The notes beneath the pieces are model-generated. The model was not told the DNA's origin and searched no databases. It saw nothing but the letters and a program-made list of their open reading frames with translations. Positions 1 through 4,667 of a stretch of DNA of 64,000 nt are shown here, in pieces. The DNA is from Verrucomicrobiota bacterium. GTDB lineage: Bacteria; Verrucomicrobiota; Verrucomicrobiia; CAIQCK01. A program made the translations under genes and the position numbers. The DNA is taken from positions 513,971 through 577,970 of the forward strand of contig JACRJX010000029.1 in NCBI GenBank assembly GCA_016235595.1. Reading direction: 5' to 3'. The first letter of the stretch is position 1. Each line of letters begins with the position of its first letter.

Positions 1-1375
1 ACTTCAGCATATCCATCGTCTTGTCGGAGAAGCCGGCCAGGCAGCAGATATTCCTTTCCGGAAACATCAACGTGCCGTAGCCCTGCAAGTCGAACGAGAA
101 CACCTTCGGATCAACTGCGTAACGTTGCCTGTAGGCTGCGAACGCTTTGGTCGGTGCGAGGTGCCCCATCCAACCCTGCATGTCCGAGAGGATGACGATG
201 CGGTCGTAACCGCGCGTCGCCCGTTGGAAGATACTGTGGAAGTTCGTGCCAGCCGACTGGGCCTGGCCTTCCAGGTATCTCGCCAGCGTCAACGTGCTGT
301 CGCGCAGGTTCAGCGACACATACTTTGCGTCATCGCTGAACAGCATGACATCGGCGTCGTTGGCCTTCGCGAGCGTCGCGGTGAACAGCGAGCCGATCTT
401 CAGGGGACGACCCGCCATCGACCCGGAGCCATCCAGCGCAACGAGTGTCTTGCCGACAAACTCCGGCACGTTGGCGAGCGACTTGTCCACCGCATCGCTG
501 AGTGCGGCAAGCACCTTGCCGGCGTTGGGCAGCGCAGCATCCTGCAACGCCTCCAACGCCGTCAGGTAGCGAAATGGCAACACGAGCGACTTCCGGATGA
601 GCGTTTCATCCGTGAGCATCGTGATGACGTCAGCCACCAGTTCCGGCGCAGTCTGGAGGATGTTGCGCAGGTTTCGCAGCAAGGCGAAATAGCCCAGCTT
701 GCGACCCCCGATCAACTCCGTCCATGCTTCGCGCTTGAACCCGGCAAGCTGCTCTTCGTTCGTGGCAGCGGTGCCAGCCTGCGTCAACCGGGTTTCCCAA
801 GTTTCGGCGGGAGCGAGCGTGCCGTTGACCAGCTTCTTCAGCGCTTCCGTGTGCGGAGGGTGAACGAGGTTGACCGCGTCCACCAGCGACAGTTCCGCGC
901 TGCTCTTGCGGTACTTGGCAAGCTGGTACTCGTCGAAGCGCGACAACGCCGCGCCAAGACCCTTCTTCAGCGCATTCGGGATCGGACGGCCATGGACCGC
1001 CAGATAGTATGCGAGGATCTCCAGCGCATCATCCGGGCGTCGAACCACCCGGTCGTAGAACGATGCCGTCCACGCCTGGCCCTTCACTGCGCGGGCCAGT
1101 TCACCAGCCACGAGGTGTGACACGGAACGCATGCCAGCCTTGTTGCGAGCGTACAGCGCGGCCTTCGCCACGAACTTCTTGTCGACGACCTGGGCGATCA
1201 ACGCGTTTAAGCGCGCTGCCGTCGCATCCGCGCCGCGGTAGAACTGATCACGGAGCGTAGAGGTCAGCAGGATCGAAACGAATTCGAGTCGGGCCGGCTC
1301 TCTGAAAGCCTCGCCGCCGGCGAGATTCGCCGTGTCGGCTGTGTTGCGATATTTCTTGAGTAGATTGAAACGCAT
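1..1375 (-). CDS. rsr: Ro60-related protein Rsr (TROVE + VWA), C-terminus off window
   Basis: Bacterial orthologue of the Ro60 autoantigen, a ring-shaped protein that binds Y RNAs and misfolded or damaged non-coding RNA. About 458 codons are visible, read from the start at 1375 to the left edge without a stop. The N-terminal 290 residues are helical repeats typical of TROVE (KLGYFALLRNLRNI near 226-239). A von Willebrand A domain follows with MIDAS motif DGSGSM at about 315-320 and SDMQGW further on. The start has a strong Shine-Dalgarno (AAAGGAGG) 8 nt upstream. It lies directly downstream of five Y-like RNA elements and a tRNA-like array on the same strand, and the fifth element forms its 5' leader. 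Identity confident; the last part of the gene is missing because of the window edge, not by truncation. Confidence 0.95.
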   Translation of the reverse strand, partial: MRFNLLKKYRNTADTANLAGGEAFREPARLEFVSILLTSTLRDQFYRGADATAARLNALIAQVVDKKFVAKAALYARNKAGMRSVSHLVAGELARAVKGQAWTASFYDRVVRRPDDALEILAYYLAVHGRPIPNALKKGLGAALSRFDEYQLAKYRKSSAELSLVDAVNLVHPPHTEALKKLVNGTLAPAETWETRLTQAGTAATNEEQLAGFKREAWTELIGGRKLGYFALLRNLRNILQTAPELVADVITMLTDETLIRKSLVLPFRYLTALEALQDAALPNAGKVLAALSDAVDKSLANVPEFVGKTLVALDGSGSMAGRPLKIGSLFTATLAKANDADVMLFSDDAKYVSLNLRDSTLTLARYLEGQAQSAGTNFHSIFQRATRGYDRIVILSDMQGWMGHLAPTKAFAAYRQRYAVDPKVFSFDLQGYGTLMFPERNICCLAGFSDKTMDMLK

Positions 1376-1389
1376 GGTGCGTTCCTCCT

Positions 1390-1492
1390 TTCGTGATGTG
1401 TGAGGAGCAAGCCGGCAGGGGAAACGGCTTTGCGGCCAGACCGGTGGGTTATTCACCCGTGCCGGTTCCGAAGTAACCCCGACCTCACTGCC
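1390..1492 (-). ncRNA. Y-like element 5 / leader of rsr
   Basis: Fifth copy of the repeated element. It opens with the 24-nt block (1469-1492), continues with a hairpin at 1440-1466 whose arms are ACCGG..CCGGT and GGGT..ACCC, and ends with the 3' motif TTGCTCCTC just before the rsr ribosome-binding site. No T- or D-loop is visible, so it lacks the tRNA-like module. It could be a Y RNA, a cis-acting leader controlling rsr, or both. Confidence 0.6.
1469..1492 (-). repeat. 24-nt block, copy 5
   Basis: Reads GGCAGTGAGG..TACTTCG on the minus strand. Variant positions in the centre (GTCGGGGT) differ from the other copies, while the outer GGCAGTGAG and TACTTCG are kept. Confidence 0.85.
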
Positions 1493-1627
1493 TCACCGGG
1501 TTGTTTGTGTTTCGGGAAGATTCGAGGAGTAAGTTGACCCGGGATTCACCAGCCCGTAAGGGCGGGTACTGGATTTGAACCAGCTCGTCGTATTCGACTT
1601 TACCGAAGTAGCCCAAATCTCACTGCC
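1493..1627 (-). ncRNA. Y-like element 4 with permuted T-arm/acceptor module
   Basis: After the 24-nt block (1604-1627) a small hairpin GTCG-AATA-CGAC is followed by a normal T-arm GCTGG-TTCAAAT-CCAGT. The acceptor-like helix is then closed on itself by a TTAC loop (gccc 1552-1555, loop 1556-1559, gggc 1560-1563), six of seven pairs. No D-arm follows; the element ends GGGTC..CTTACTCC. The order T-arm, closed acceptor stem is the permuted order of the tRNA-like module of bacterial Y RNAs, here without the D half. Confidence 0.65.
1604..1627 (-). repeat. 24-nt block, copy 4
   Basis: GGCAGTGAGATTTGGGC then TACTTCG on the minus strand; same outer sequence as the other four copies. Confidence 0.85.
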
Positions 1628-1897
1628 TCGAAAGCGTCCGGAGCCGCGCCTGTCGCGGCTCCGGTTGCGGAGAAGAACGACTGGAGTCGAGACGGCCTCA
1701 TTTCCGCCGTGGCGCACAGGCCGCGCAGCTTCCACAACAAGCCATCCGGTCCTGCTCCGGAACGACCCTGGGCTGGCATAACTCGGTTGCCTGCCGGCTG
1801 CGCGAGGTCCTACGAACCTGTCCACGGTGCGAGCACCGTTTGGGGATTGCGGTCCCCTCTCTTATGTTGCGTGCGAAGTATCTCCAATCTCACTGCC
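1628..1897 (-). ncRNA. Y-like element 3 (long, no tRNA module)
   Basis: Longest element of the series (270 nt). It begins with the 24-nt block (1874-1897) and contains several hairpins: GGGGACCGCAATCCCC, ACGGTGCTCGCACCGT and an 11-bp GC-rich stem with 5-nt loop at 1638-1664. The conserved 3' motif TTCTTCTCCGC lies near 1668-1680, and its TCTCC can pair with GGAGA of the block, a change compensated relative to element 2. There is no T-loop or D-loop. Inferred to be a structured non-coding RNA; no coding frame is convincing. Confidence 0.5.
1874..1897 (-). repeat. 24-nt block, copy 3
   Basis: GGCAGTGAGATTGGAGA then TACTTCG on the minus strand. The A after GGAG differs from copies 1 and 2 and is matched by a T in the downstream partner strand. 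Confidence 0.85.
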
Positions 1898-2057
1898 GCA
1901 AAAGAACCTGGGGAGTAAACCGACCAGAGAAACGGAACCGCAAGCGAGGCTCACGGTTCCACGTGCTCTGCCATTGAGCTACACCGGCTTTCGCCGGTGG
2001 TCGGACTCGAACCGACAACAGCGTCGTTTGAAGCGAAGTAACTCCGATCTCACTGCC
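1898..2057 (-). ncRNA. Y-like element 2: circularly permuted tRNA-like (YrlA type)
   Basis: After the block (2034-2057) the RNA reads T-arm GTCGG-TTCGAGT-CCGAC (loop 2005-2011), then the acceptor 3' strand CACCGGC (1982-1988), a GAAA tetraloop (1989-1992 on the complement), acceptor 5' strand GCCGGTG (1993-1999), TA, and D-arm GCTC-AATGGCA-GAGC (1965-1979). The tRNA is therefore joined at its ends by a GNRA loop and opened in the anticodon region, where a hairpin GGAACCG..CGGTTCC (1934-1960) and the 3' motif GGTCGGTTTACTCC follow. This matches the tRNA-mimic domain known from YrlA Y RNAs that are encoded near rsr. D and T loops are canonical (GG and TTC), unlike those of the array. Confidence 0.85.
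2034..2057 (-). repeat. 24-nt block, copy 2
   Basis: GGCAGTGAGATCGGAGT then TACTTCG on the minus strand. GGAGT can pair with ACTCC about 110 nt downstream at the end of the element. Confidence 0.85.
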
Positions 2058-2197
2058 CCAGGAAAATAGTCTGCGGAGAACATCGGCCGAAGTGATGAAC
2101 GGCTCGCGCCGTTCGGCGGGACTCGAACCCGCGACACTTGGTTCTTGGAACCAATGCTCTACCCTTTGAGCTACGAAGTAACTCCGGTCTCACTGCC
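2058..2197 (-). ncRNA. Y-like element 1 with tRNA-like fold (CAA), normal order
   Basis: The block (2174-2197) runs directly into a tRNA-like core: TA, D-arm GCTC-AAAGGGTA-GAGC (2156-2171), anticodon arm TTGGT-TCCAAGA-ACCAA (anticodon CAA, C33), variable GTGTC, T-arm GCGGG-TTCGAGT-CCCGC (T-loop at 2121-2127). Only four acceptor pairs form (TTCG/CGAA), and the 5' strand is supplied by the end of the block. Instead of a CCA end a GCGA-capped hairpin AACGGC..GCCGTT follows, then the 3' motif GTTCTCCGC. D and T loops are canonical. Leu anticodon without a long variable arm argues against a working tRNA-Leu. Confidence 0.7.
2174..2197 (-). repeat. 24-nt block, copy 1
   Basis: GGCAGTGAGACCGGAGT then TACTTCG on the minus strand; its TTCG end doubles as the 5' acceptor strand of the tRNA-like core that follows. 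Confidence 0.85.
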
Positions 2198-2203
2198 GCA
2201 GAA

Positions 2204-2277
2204 TGGTCGCCCGACGAGGTTCTGCCCCCCGGATTTCTGGATGTAAGCCAGGTGTGATGCTATTTCACCATCGGGCG
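2204..2277 (-). tRNA. array tRNA-like 31, Val (UAC)
   Basis: Last gene of the array. Acceptor CGCCCGA/TCGGGCG is perfect, A73 and CCA are encoded. D-loop AATAGCA (A18 G19), anticodon loop CTTACAT (U33 kept), T-loop GGCAGAA (G54 G55 C56). Folds as a cloverleaf but with altered elbow bases. Confidence 0.85.
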
Positions 2278-2281
2278 GAAT

Positions 2282-2355
2282 TGGCTGCTGGGCGTGGACT
2301 TGCACCACGGTCTCCGGGTTCAAGGCCCGGCATCCTGCTGTTGGACGACCCGGCA
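2282..2355 (-). tRNA. array tRNA-like 30, Gln (UUG)
   Basis: Acceptor TGCCGGG/CCCAGCA with one mismatch, G73 as expected for Gln, CCA encoded. D-loop AACAGCA, anticodon loop CCTTGAA (C33), T-loop TGCAAGT. Confidence 0.85.
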
Positions 2356-2360
2356 AAAGC

Positions 2361-2434
2361 TGGAGGTCCGCCAGGGATTTGCACCCTGCTCGATCGGTTA
2401 AGGGCCGATGGCTTCGCTTCAAAGCTTGCGGACC
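2361..2434 (-). tRNA. array tRNA-like 29, Lys (CUU)
   Basis: Acceptor GGTCCGC/GCGGACC perfect, T73, CCA encoded. D-loop TGAAGCG, anticodon loop CCCTTAA (C33), T-loop TGCAAAT. T73 is unusual for Lys. Confidence 0.85.
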
Positions 2435-2438
2435 GGAT

Positions 2439-2514
2439 TGGTGCTCGTGGCGGGATTCGCACCTGCACTGGCGGCGCTCTCGACACCGTGCCTCTGCTGT
2501 TGGGCTACACGAGC
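2439..2514 (-). tRNA. array tRNA-like 28, Leu (GAG)
   Basis: Acceptor GCTCGTG/CACGAGC, A73, CCA encoded. D-loop AACAGCA, anticodon loop TCGAGAG (C33), T-loop TGCGAAT. Variable loop only CCAGT, although bacterial tRNA-Leu normally has a long arm. Confidence 0.8.
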
Positions 2515-2519
2515 AAGAC

Positions 2520-2596
2520 GGGTGAGTCAGGTGGGAGTTGCACCCACATCTTATCGCTTAAAGGGCGAACGCTCTTTCTAGTTGAGCTACCGACTC
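2520..2596 (-). tRNA. array tRNA-like 27, Lys (UUU), no CCA
   Basis: Acceptor GAGTCGG/CTGACTC with one mismatch, A73 followed by CCC rather than CCA. D-loop AACTAGAAA, anticodon loop CCTTTAA (C33), T-loop TGCAACT. Confidence 0.8.
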
Positions 2597-2600
2597 GGCA

Positions 2601-2674
2601 TGGCACCCCCGGCGAGACTCGCACTCGCTTCTTCGGATTGAAGGTCCGACGCCCTACTCATGGACGACGGGGGC
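2601..2674 (-). tRNA. array tRNA-like 26, Glu (UUC)
   Basis: Acceptor GCCCCCG/CGGGGGT, G73 as expected for Glu, CCA encoded. D-loop ATGAGTA, anticodon loop CCTTCAA (C33), T-loop TGCGAGT. Confidence 0.85.
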
Positions 2675-2676
2675 AA

Positions 2677-2731
2677 TGGACGGCGTGGAAAAGAGTTGCA
2701 CACTGTGCCGTTCCACACCACACGTTGAAAC
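2677..2731 (-). pseudogene. array tRNA-like 25, degenerate fragment
   Basis: Only 55 nt between its neighbours. The 3' part is recognisable: T-loop TGCAACT, acceptor strand CACGCCG, T73 and CCA. The D and anticodon arms and a matching 5' acceptor strand are missing. Best read as a tRNA remnant. Confidence 0.55.
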
Positions 2732-2828
2732 TGGCGGAGAGGGAGGGTGCTGCCCCCTCAGTCCTGACTGTTCGCAGAACGCCAGTTTAGCAAACTGGTG
2801 CGGAAAGCTGAGTATCCGCGTCCTCTCC
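2732..2828 (-). tRNA. array tRNA-like 24, Ser (GCU), class II
   Basis: 97 nt with a proper long variable arm (GTTCTG..CAGGAC stem). Acceptor GGAGAGG/CCTCTCC perfect, G73 and CCA as for Ser. D-loop ATACTCAGCTTT (AG not GG), anticodon loop TTGCTAA (U33), T-loop GGCAGCA. Confidence 0.85.
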
Positions 2829-2833
2829 AGAAT

Positions 2834-2912
2834 TGGTAGGCGAGGCCGGATTTGCACCGGCAATCAGCAAGGTTTGAGCTTGCCAGGTATGCTGGGTTCC
2901 CATCACTCGCCC
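2834..2912 (-). tRNA. array tRNA-like 23, Leu (CAA)
   Basis: Acceptor GGGCGAG/CTCGCCT (one G-T), A73, CCA. D-arm weak with loop GAACCCAGCATA, anticodon loop CTCAAAC (U33), short variable TGATT, T-loop TGCAAAT. Confidence 0.8.
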
Positions 2913-2921
2913 ACTGAAAGG

Positions 2922-2997
2922 TGGTGCTCCCGGCAGGAATCCCACCTGCAACCTCCCGGTTCGAAGCCGGGCGCTCTGATACTTGAGCTACGAGAGC
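2922..2997 (-). tRNA. array tRNA-like 22, Arg (UCG)
   Basis: Acceptor GCTCTCG/CGGGAGC, A73, CCA. D-loop AAGTATCA, anticodon loop CTTCGAA (U33), T-loop TGGGATT: base 56 is G, and the D-loop offers a C as partner in place of G19. Confidence 0.85.
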
Positions 2998-3004
2998 ACA
3001 AAAA

Positions 3005-3083
3005 TGGTCGGCATGGTCGGATTCGCACCGACAAACCGCTGCTTCTGAGGCAGCGAGGTATGCTGGATTCCCGTCACATGCCG
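3005..3083 (-). tRNA. array tRNA-like 21, Leu (CAG)
   Basis: Acceptor CGGCATG/CATGCCG perfect, A73, CCA. D-loop GAATCCAGCATA, closely like gene 23, anticodon loop CTCAGAA (U33), short variable GGTTT, T-loop TGCGAAT. Confidence 0.8.
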
Positions 3084-3084
3084 T

Positions 3085-3158
3085 TGGTTGCCCCGGCTGG
3101 ACTCGCACCAGCACGTCTCCGTTCAGAGCGGAGCAGACTGCTATTACCTCACGGGGCA
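3085..3158 (-). tRNA. array tRNA-like 20, Gln (CUG)
   Basis: Acceptor TGCCCCG/CGGGGCA perfect, A73, CCA. D-loop AATAGCA, anticodon loop CTCTGAA (U33), T-loop TGCGAGT. Confidence 0.85.
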
Positions 3159-3163
3159 GGAAA

Positions 3164-3238
3164 TGGTGCCCCTGCCCGGACTTCCGCCGGGATCACGGGC
3201 TTAGGACGCCCGCGCTCTGTGTTTTGAGCTACAGGGGT
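3164..3238 (-). tRNA. array tRNA-like 19, Arg (CCU)
   Basis: Acceptor ACCCCTG/CAGGGGC with an A1-C72 mismatch, A73, CCA. D-loop AAAACACA, anticodon loop GTCCTAA (U33), T-loop CGGAAGT: G56 with a C available at D-loop position 19. Confidence 0.8.
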
Positions 3239-3246
3239 TGAAGAAC

Positions 3247-3322
3247 TGGTCGCTCCACTCGGACTCGCACCGAGACATCCGCCTTATGAGAGCAGCGCAC
3301 TGCGTCGTTATGCTATGGAGCG
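3247..3322 (-). tRNA. array tRNA-like 18, Met/Ile2 (CAU)
   Basis: Acceptor CGCTCCA/TGGAGCG perfect, A73, CCA. D-loop AACGACGCA, anticodon loop CTCATAA (U33), T-loop TGCGAGT. The three G-C pairs of an initiator anticodon stem are absent, so not an initiator. Confidence 0.85.
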
Positions 3323-3330
3323 ATGACAGT

Positions 3331-3405
3331 TGGCAGCCCGTGCCGGCGACGCTCCGGCTTCTGCCCGCTGAGAACGGGCGATCCTGGTTGATAGACGAAC
3401 GGGCC
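3331..3405 (-). tRNA. array tRNA-like 17, Glu (CUC)
   Basis: Acceptor GGCCCGT/ACGGGCT, G73, CCA. D-loop ATCAACCA has no G at all, so it is an exception to the 19-56 pairing. Anticodon loop TTCTCAG (U33), T-loop AGCGTCG. Confidence 0.8.
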
Positions 3406-3416
3406 ATGAAAGGGTT

Positions 3417-3487
3417 GCGGGGGTCGGCAATCGAATCCGACGTGAACCGGCTATGGGACCGGCACTGGATCCCTCCAGTCCACCCGC
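3417..3487 (-). tRNA. array tRNA-like 16, 8-nt anticodon loop (CCC or CCA)
   Basis: Most divergent intact member. Acceptor GCGGGTG/CCCCCGC with one mismatch; the 3' tail is A-ACC, not CCA. The D-arm is a 6-bp stem around GGGA. The anticodon arm GCCGG..CCGGT encloses eight bases TCCCATAG, so the anticodon could be CCC (Gly) or CCA (Trp). The T-loop is the only one with a TTCGATT core. Confidence 0.6.
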
Positions 3488-3495
3488 GTCAGAAA

Positions 3496-3570
3496 TGGTG
3501 CGGCTGGCAGGAGTTGCACCTGCACGATCTGCTTGGTAGGCAGAAATGCTTTCTGTTACATCACAACCGC
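3496..3570 (-). tRNA. array tRNA-like 15, Gly (ACC)
   Basis: Acceptor GCGGTTG/CAGCCGC, A73, CCA. D-loop AACAGAAA, anticodon loop CTACCAA (U33), T-loop TGCAACT. An A34 Gly anticodon is not part of the usual bacterial set, where GCC, UCC or CCC are used. Confidence 0.8.
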
Positions 3571-3575
3571 TGCAA

Positions 3576-3650
3576 TGGAGCCGGGTGTCGGACCTGCGCC
3601 GACCTCTTCGGTGTACGAAACCGATGCGTCGCTATCTACGCTTACCCGGC
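3576..3650 (-). tRNA. array tRNA-like 14, Thr (CGU)
   Basis: Acceptor GCCGGGT/ACCCGGC perfect, T73, CCA. D-loop AGATAGCG, anticodon loop TTCGTAC (U33), T-loop CGCAGGT. Confidence 0.85.
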
Positions 3651-3657
3651 GCACAAC

Positions 3658-3734
3658 TGGAGACCGCGCCGGGACTCGCACCCGGTAAGGGCAGGGTTGC
3701 AGCCTGCCGCCTCGACGACTTTGGCATCGCGGTC
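3658..3734 (-). tRNA. array tRNA-like 13, Cys (GCA)
   Basis: Acceptor GACCGCG/CGCGGTC perfect, T73 as expected for Cys, CCA. D-loop AAAGTCGTCGA, anticodon loop CTGCAAC (U33), T-loop TGCGAGT. Confidence 0.85.
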
Positions 3735-3736
3735 AT

Positions 3737-3811
3737 TGGGGAAGCGCACGGGACTTGCACCCGTTCCGCGACCTTCACAGGGTCGAATGCTGCTCTTACA
3801 ACAGCGCCTCC
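3737..3811 (-). tRNA. array tRNA-like 12, His (GUG)
   Basis: Acceptor GAGGCGC/GCGCTTC with an extra G-1 opposite C73, the classical His identity pair, and CCA. D-loop AAGAGCA, anticodon loop CTGTGAA (U33), T-loop TGCAAGT. Confidence 0.85.
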
Positions 3812-3819
3812 ATACAGAC

Positions 3820-3894
3820 TGGGGCCGGCGGCAGGTAACGCTCCTGCTTGGGCGCGTTTACAAAACGCGTGCATCACTTTTCTGCCACACCGGC
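3820..3894 (-). tRNA. array tRNA-like 11, Thr (UGU)
   Basis: Acceptor GCCGGTG/CGCCGGC, C73, CCA. D-loop GAAAAGTGA, anticodon loop TTTGTAA (U33), T-loop AGCGTTA. Confidence 0.85.
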
Positions 3895-3915
3895 AAAAAC
3901 CCCATCGGTTGGAAC

Positions 3916-3991
3916 TGGTGTTCCCGCCGAGAATCGCACTCGGGACCCGACCTTCGCGGGGTCGTATGATGATCTGCTTCACCACGGGAAC
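3916..3991 (-). tRNA. array tRNA-like 10, Arg (GCG)
   Basis: Acceptor GTTCCCG/CGGGAAC perfect, A73, CCA. D-loop AGCAGATCA, anticodon loop CCGCGAA (C33), T-loop TGCGATT. Most bacteria read CGN with ACG (ICG); a G34 Arg anticodon is unusual. Confidence 0.85.
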
Positions 3992-3997
3992 GAAACC

Positions 3998-4072
3998 TGG
4001 TGGCTCGCGACGGAGTTGCACCGTCCCCTTCTGTGCTTCAGACAGACGCTCTCCTCCGAGAGCTTTCGAGCC
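3998..4072 (-). tRNA. array tRNA-like 9, Phe (GAA)
   Basis: Acceptor GGCTCGA/GCGAGCC with one mismatch, A73, CCA. D-loop TCGGAGGA is the only ordinary cloverleaf loop of the array with an internal GG. Anticodon loop CTGAAGC (U33), T-loop TGCAACT. Confidence 0.85.
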
Positions 4073-4073
4073 T

Positions 4074-4145
4074 TCCTTCCGCACAGTCACGCTCCGTGGT
4101 CCTGCCGGTTATCGACCGGCCGCCCTGCTCGTGAGCTACGGAAGG
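4074..4145 (-). tRNA. array tRNA-like 8, Ile (GAU), no CCA
   Basis: Acceptor CCTTCCG/CGGAAGG perfect, A73, then AGG instead of CCA. Its 3' end abuts the 5' end of gene 9 with one base between. D-loop ACGAGCA, anticodon loop TCGATAA (C33), T-loop AGCGTGA. Confidence 0.8.
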
Positions 4146-4149
4146 GAAA

Positions 4150-4241
4150 TGGCGGAGTCCGCGGGTAATGCTCCCGCCTCCGGCGAGCGCCGGATCTCGT
4201 TTTCGGGACGAGTGCCGCCAGCTTGGATCGGCCTGGACTCC
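4150..4241 (-). tRNA. array tRNA-like 7, Ser (CGA), class II
   Basis: 92 nt with a perfect 7-bp variable arm TCCGGCG..CGCCGGA. Acceptor GGAGTCC/GGACTCC, G73 and CCA as for Ser. D-loop ATCCAAGCTGG, anticodon loop CCCGAAA (C33), T-loop AGCATTA. Confidence 0.85.
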
Positions 4242-4242
4242 A

Positions 4243-4317
4243 TGGCTCCATCGCGTGGTTTCGCACCACGACCTCTCGCCTTAACAGGGCGGTGGACTAC
4301 TGTTATCCCACGATGGA
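4243..4317 (-). tRNA. array tRNA-like 6, Asn (GUU)
   Basis: Acceptor TCCATCG/CGATGGA perfect, G73 as for Asn, CCA. D-loop AACAGTA, anticodon loop CTGTTAA (U33), T-loop TGCGAAA. Confidence 0.85.
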
Positions 4318-4325
4318 ATATGAAC

Positions 4326-4401
4326 TGGTCTCCCCGGCAGGATTCTCACCTGCGGCCTCCGAGTTAGAAGCTCGGCGTTCTATATGCTGAACTACAGGGA
4401 G
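4326..4401 (-). tRNA. array tRNA-like 5, Arg (UCU)
   Basis: Acceptor CTCCCTG/CGGGGAG, A73, CCA. D-loop AGCATATA, anticodon loop CTTCTAA (U33), T-loop TGAGAAT: A56, with a T available as partner in the D-loop in place of G19. Confidence 0.85.
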
Positions 4402-4409
4402 CGAAGAAA

Positions 4410-4484
4410 TGGTCGGGCACCTCGGTTCCGCCCCGGGTGTTTCCCGGTCTCGGGCTTGGCGGATTACTATCTTCCTCGTGCCCG
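4410..4484 (-). tRNA. array tRNA-like 4, anticodon not assignable
   Basis: Acceptor CGGGCAC/GTGCCCG perfect, A73, CCA. D-loop GATAGTA, T-loop GGCGGAA. The anticodon region does not form five pairs; by position the loop is CCCGAGA (CGA), but a shifted CCCG..CGGG stem competes. Confidence 0.65.
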
Positions 4485-4489
4485 CAAAG

Positions 4490-4565
4490 TGGCGACCCGG
4501 ACGGGTGCTGCCCCCGCTGTCTCCTGCTCGACAGGCAGGCGAGTCTGCTGTTCCTCTTCCGGATC
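4490..4565 (-). tRNA. array tRNA-like 3, Asp (GUC)
   Basis: Acceptor GATCCGG/CCGGGTC, G73 as for Asp, CCA. D-loop GAACAGCAGA, anticodon loop CTGTCGA (U33), T-loop GGCAGCA. Confidence 0.85.
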
Positions 4566-4572
4566 GCGAAAC

Positions 4573-4662
4573 TGGTGGGTGATGGTGGTAACGCTCCACT
4601 CGTCGGCTTCCGACCTTCTTTGGTGACGGCGGTTTTACGGACCGCTGGCCGGAACATCACCC
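4573..4662 (-). tRNA. array tRNA-like 2, Tyr (GUA), D-arm missing
   Basis: Acceptor GGGTGAT/ATCACCC perfect, A73, CCA. Only ten bases separate acceptor and anticodon stem, so no D-arm can form. Anticodon loop CCGTAAA (C33), long variable arm with GTCGG..CCGAC as in class II Tyr, T-loop AGCGTTA. Confidence 0.7.
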
Positions 4663-4667
4663 GGATT

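Noticed and set aside
125..1120. Long plus-strand open frame opposite rsr
   Set aside because: It is the antisense of the TROVE/VWA gene; the minus-strand translation has clear domain motifs and a ribosome-binding site.
1469..2197. Resemblance of the 24-nt block (GGCAGTGAG, or CGAAG..CACTGCC on the other strand) to the Ro60-binding stem of animal Y RNAs
   Set aside because: The two halves do not form the expected bulged stem on the transcribed strand, so I do not claim a Y-RNA consensus match, only a candidate binding block.
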